Positions 21,101 through 21,813 of a DNA stretch of 21,813 nt are shown piece by piece (positions within the stretch are counted from its first letter, which is position 1; each line of letters opens with the position of its first letter). The stretch comes from Entrophospora sp. SA101 (lineage: Eukaryota; Glomeromycota; Glomeromycetes; Entrophosporales; Entrophosporaceae), in the NCBI GenBank assembly GCA_958430865.1, contig CAUDNR010004531.1:25621-47433 (forward strand), in the 5' to 3' direction. The notes under the pieces were generated by a model. It did not search any database and was not told the origin of the DNA. It worked only from the letters and a program-made list of their open reading frames with translations. The position numbers were made by a program, and so were the translations under genes.

Positions 21101-21108
21101 TATAGAAG
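21101..21108. repeat. right target-site duplication of hAT element
   Basis: TATAGAAG is an exact copy of 20421-20428. Confidence 0.93.
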
Positions 21109-21573
21109 GTGGTGATTTCGAAGGGTTTCATTGGATTTTGAGGAAATGAATTTAAAGTTTACCATCATTGTTAATGATTTGCGATCTTCATTTAAAGTAT
21201 ATCATTGATTGTCACTTAAAATGTTATAAATAGAGCAAGACAATATATTAAAAAAAAGTAGATGCTTTGTTAGAATAATATAGAATAATAAATAACATTG
21301 GATATGAAGACTAGAATGATTTTATAATTAAAAATGATTTATTATTTATGATTTATTTAGATTAAATCTCACAAATGTTTTGTTGTCACCACCACCAAAG
21401 CAAGAAAAGAGGCAATACTTTCGATTGCGTATAATATTTAATTAAAAAATGTGTTTACATCAATCAATTAAATTATTATATTAAAATTAGCAATAATAAA
21501 TTTTATTTCAAATTAAAAAATTAAATTCATAAAGTAAAAAACATCCATCAACAACATACATATAAAAAGAAAA
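21109..21573. other. AT-rich intergenic stretch, no gene seen
   Basis: This lies between the hAT insertion and the partial gene at the window edge and likely includes that gene's 3' UTR. No reading frame or repeat worth naming was found. Confidence 0.5.
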
Positions 21574-21813
21574 CTACAATTTTTCTAATTCATTTATTTT
21601 TTCACATAAATGATTAGTCTCAGCTACATAATCAATTTCTGAAATAGCCACCAAGTTATTGTTTACAACAGTCTTCTCCTACAAAATAAAATGATCCCAC
21701 TTATATTTATATTTATTTATTTATATAATTATTATAATAATTGCTATAGTATTTAATACTTACATTAAAAGTTTTTAGCTGAGTACGAACTTTAAATATG
21801 TAAGACTCCCACA
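21574..21813 (-). CDS. C-terminal exons of an unrecognised gene (partial)
   Basis: Two minus-strand exons are supported by frame and splice signals: 21813-21764, open at the window edge, and 21678-21574, ending in TAG. The intron between them starts GTAAGT and ends TTGTAG. The frame without stops gives WESYIFKVRTQLKTFN, then EKTVVNNNLVAISEIDYVAE and a Leu/Glu/Lys-rich helical end (CEKINELEKL). The end looks like a short coiled coil. I do not recognise the family. It is cut by the window boundary, so length and domains are unknown. Confidence 0.6.

Overview
The window looks like nuclear DNA of a fungus, most likely an arbuscular mycorrhizal (Glomeromycotina, Rhizophagus-like) species. It is very AT-rich. 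Its genes carry many short GT-AG introns with AT-rich interiors. A chitin synthase places it among fungi. The spaces between genes hold decayed copies of several eukaryotic transposon types (pogo/Tigger, Fanzor/TnpB-like, hAT, and a family with a PGHTKF motif). The taxonomic call is inference from style and content; no marker gene such as rRNA is present.

Layout. 1-649: no gene seen. 650-2906: a pogo/Tigger-like DNA transposon with a nearly full-length but broken transposase. 3040-3230: a block richer in GC than its surroundings, upstream of the first host gene. 3357-7975 (+): a 15-exon gene for a folliculin-interacting protein (FNIP/Lst4 family), about 944 aa. 8507-11279 (-): a four-exon chitin synthase of 839 aa, convergent with FNIP. 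12341-13620 (-): a five-exon COP9 signalosome subunit 7, about 272 aa. 13855-14384 (+): a five-exon ribosomal protein eL29 gene, 63 aa, divergent from CSN7 across a 234-base shared promoter. 14647-17285 (-): a degenerate Fanzor (eukaryotic TnpB-like) RuvC nuclease gene. 17511-20017: a cluster of accessory remnants, namely a small basic ORF (+), a coiled-coil protein with CxxC clusters (-, broken), and a protein with the MIPGHTKF motif of the DUF7869-type transposon-associated domain (-, broken). 20429-21100: a short hAT element with intact ends and a perfect 8-base target duplication, retaining only the C-terminal dimerisation segment of the transposase. 21574-21813 (-): the last two exons of an unrecognised gene running off the window.

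The four complete host genes are housekeeping genes with no evident common pathway: nutrient signalling to TORC1 (FNIP), wall synthesis (chitin synthase), cullin deneddylation (CSN7) and translation (eL29). All splice models were assembled by hand from reading frame, GT/AG signals and family motifs, and every junction keeps frame. The transposon genes are all broken, by frameshifts, stops or a lost splice donor, so none looks autonomous as read here. The least explained part is the 17.5-20.0 kb cluster.
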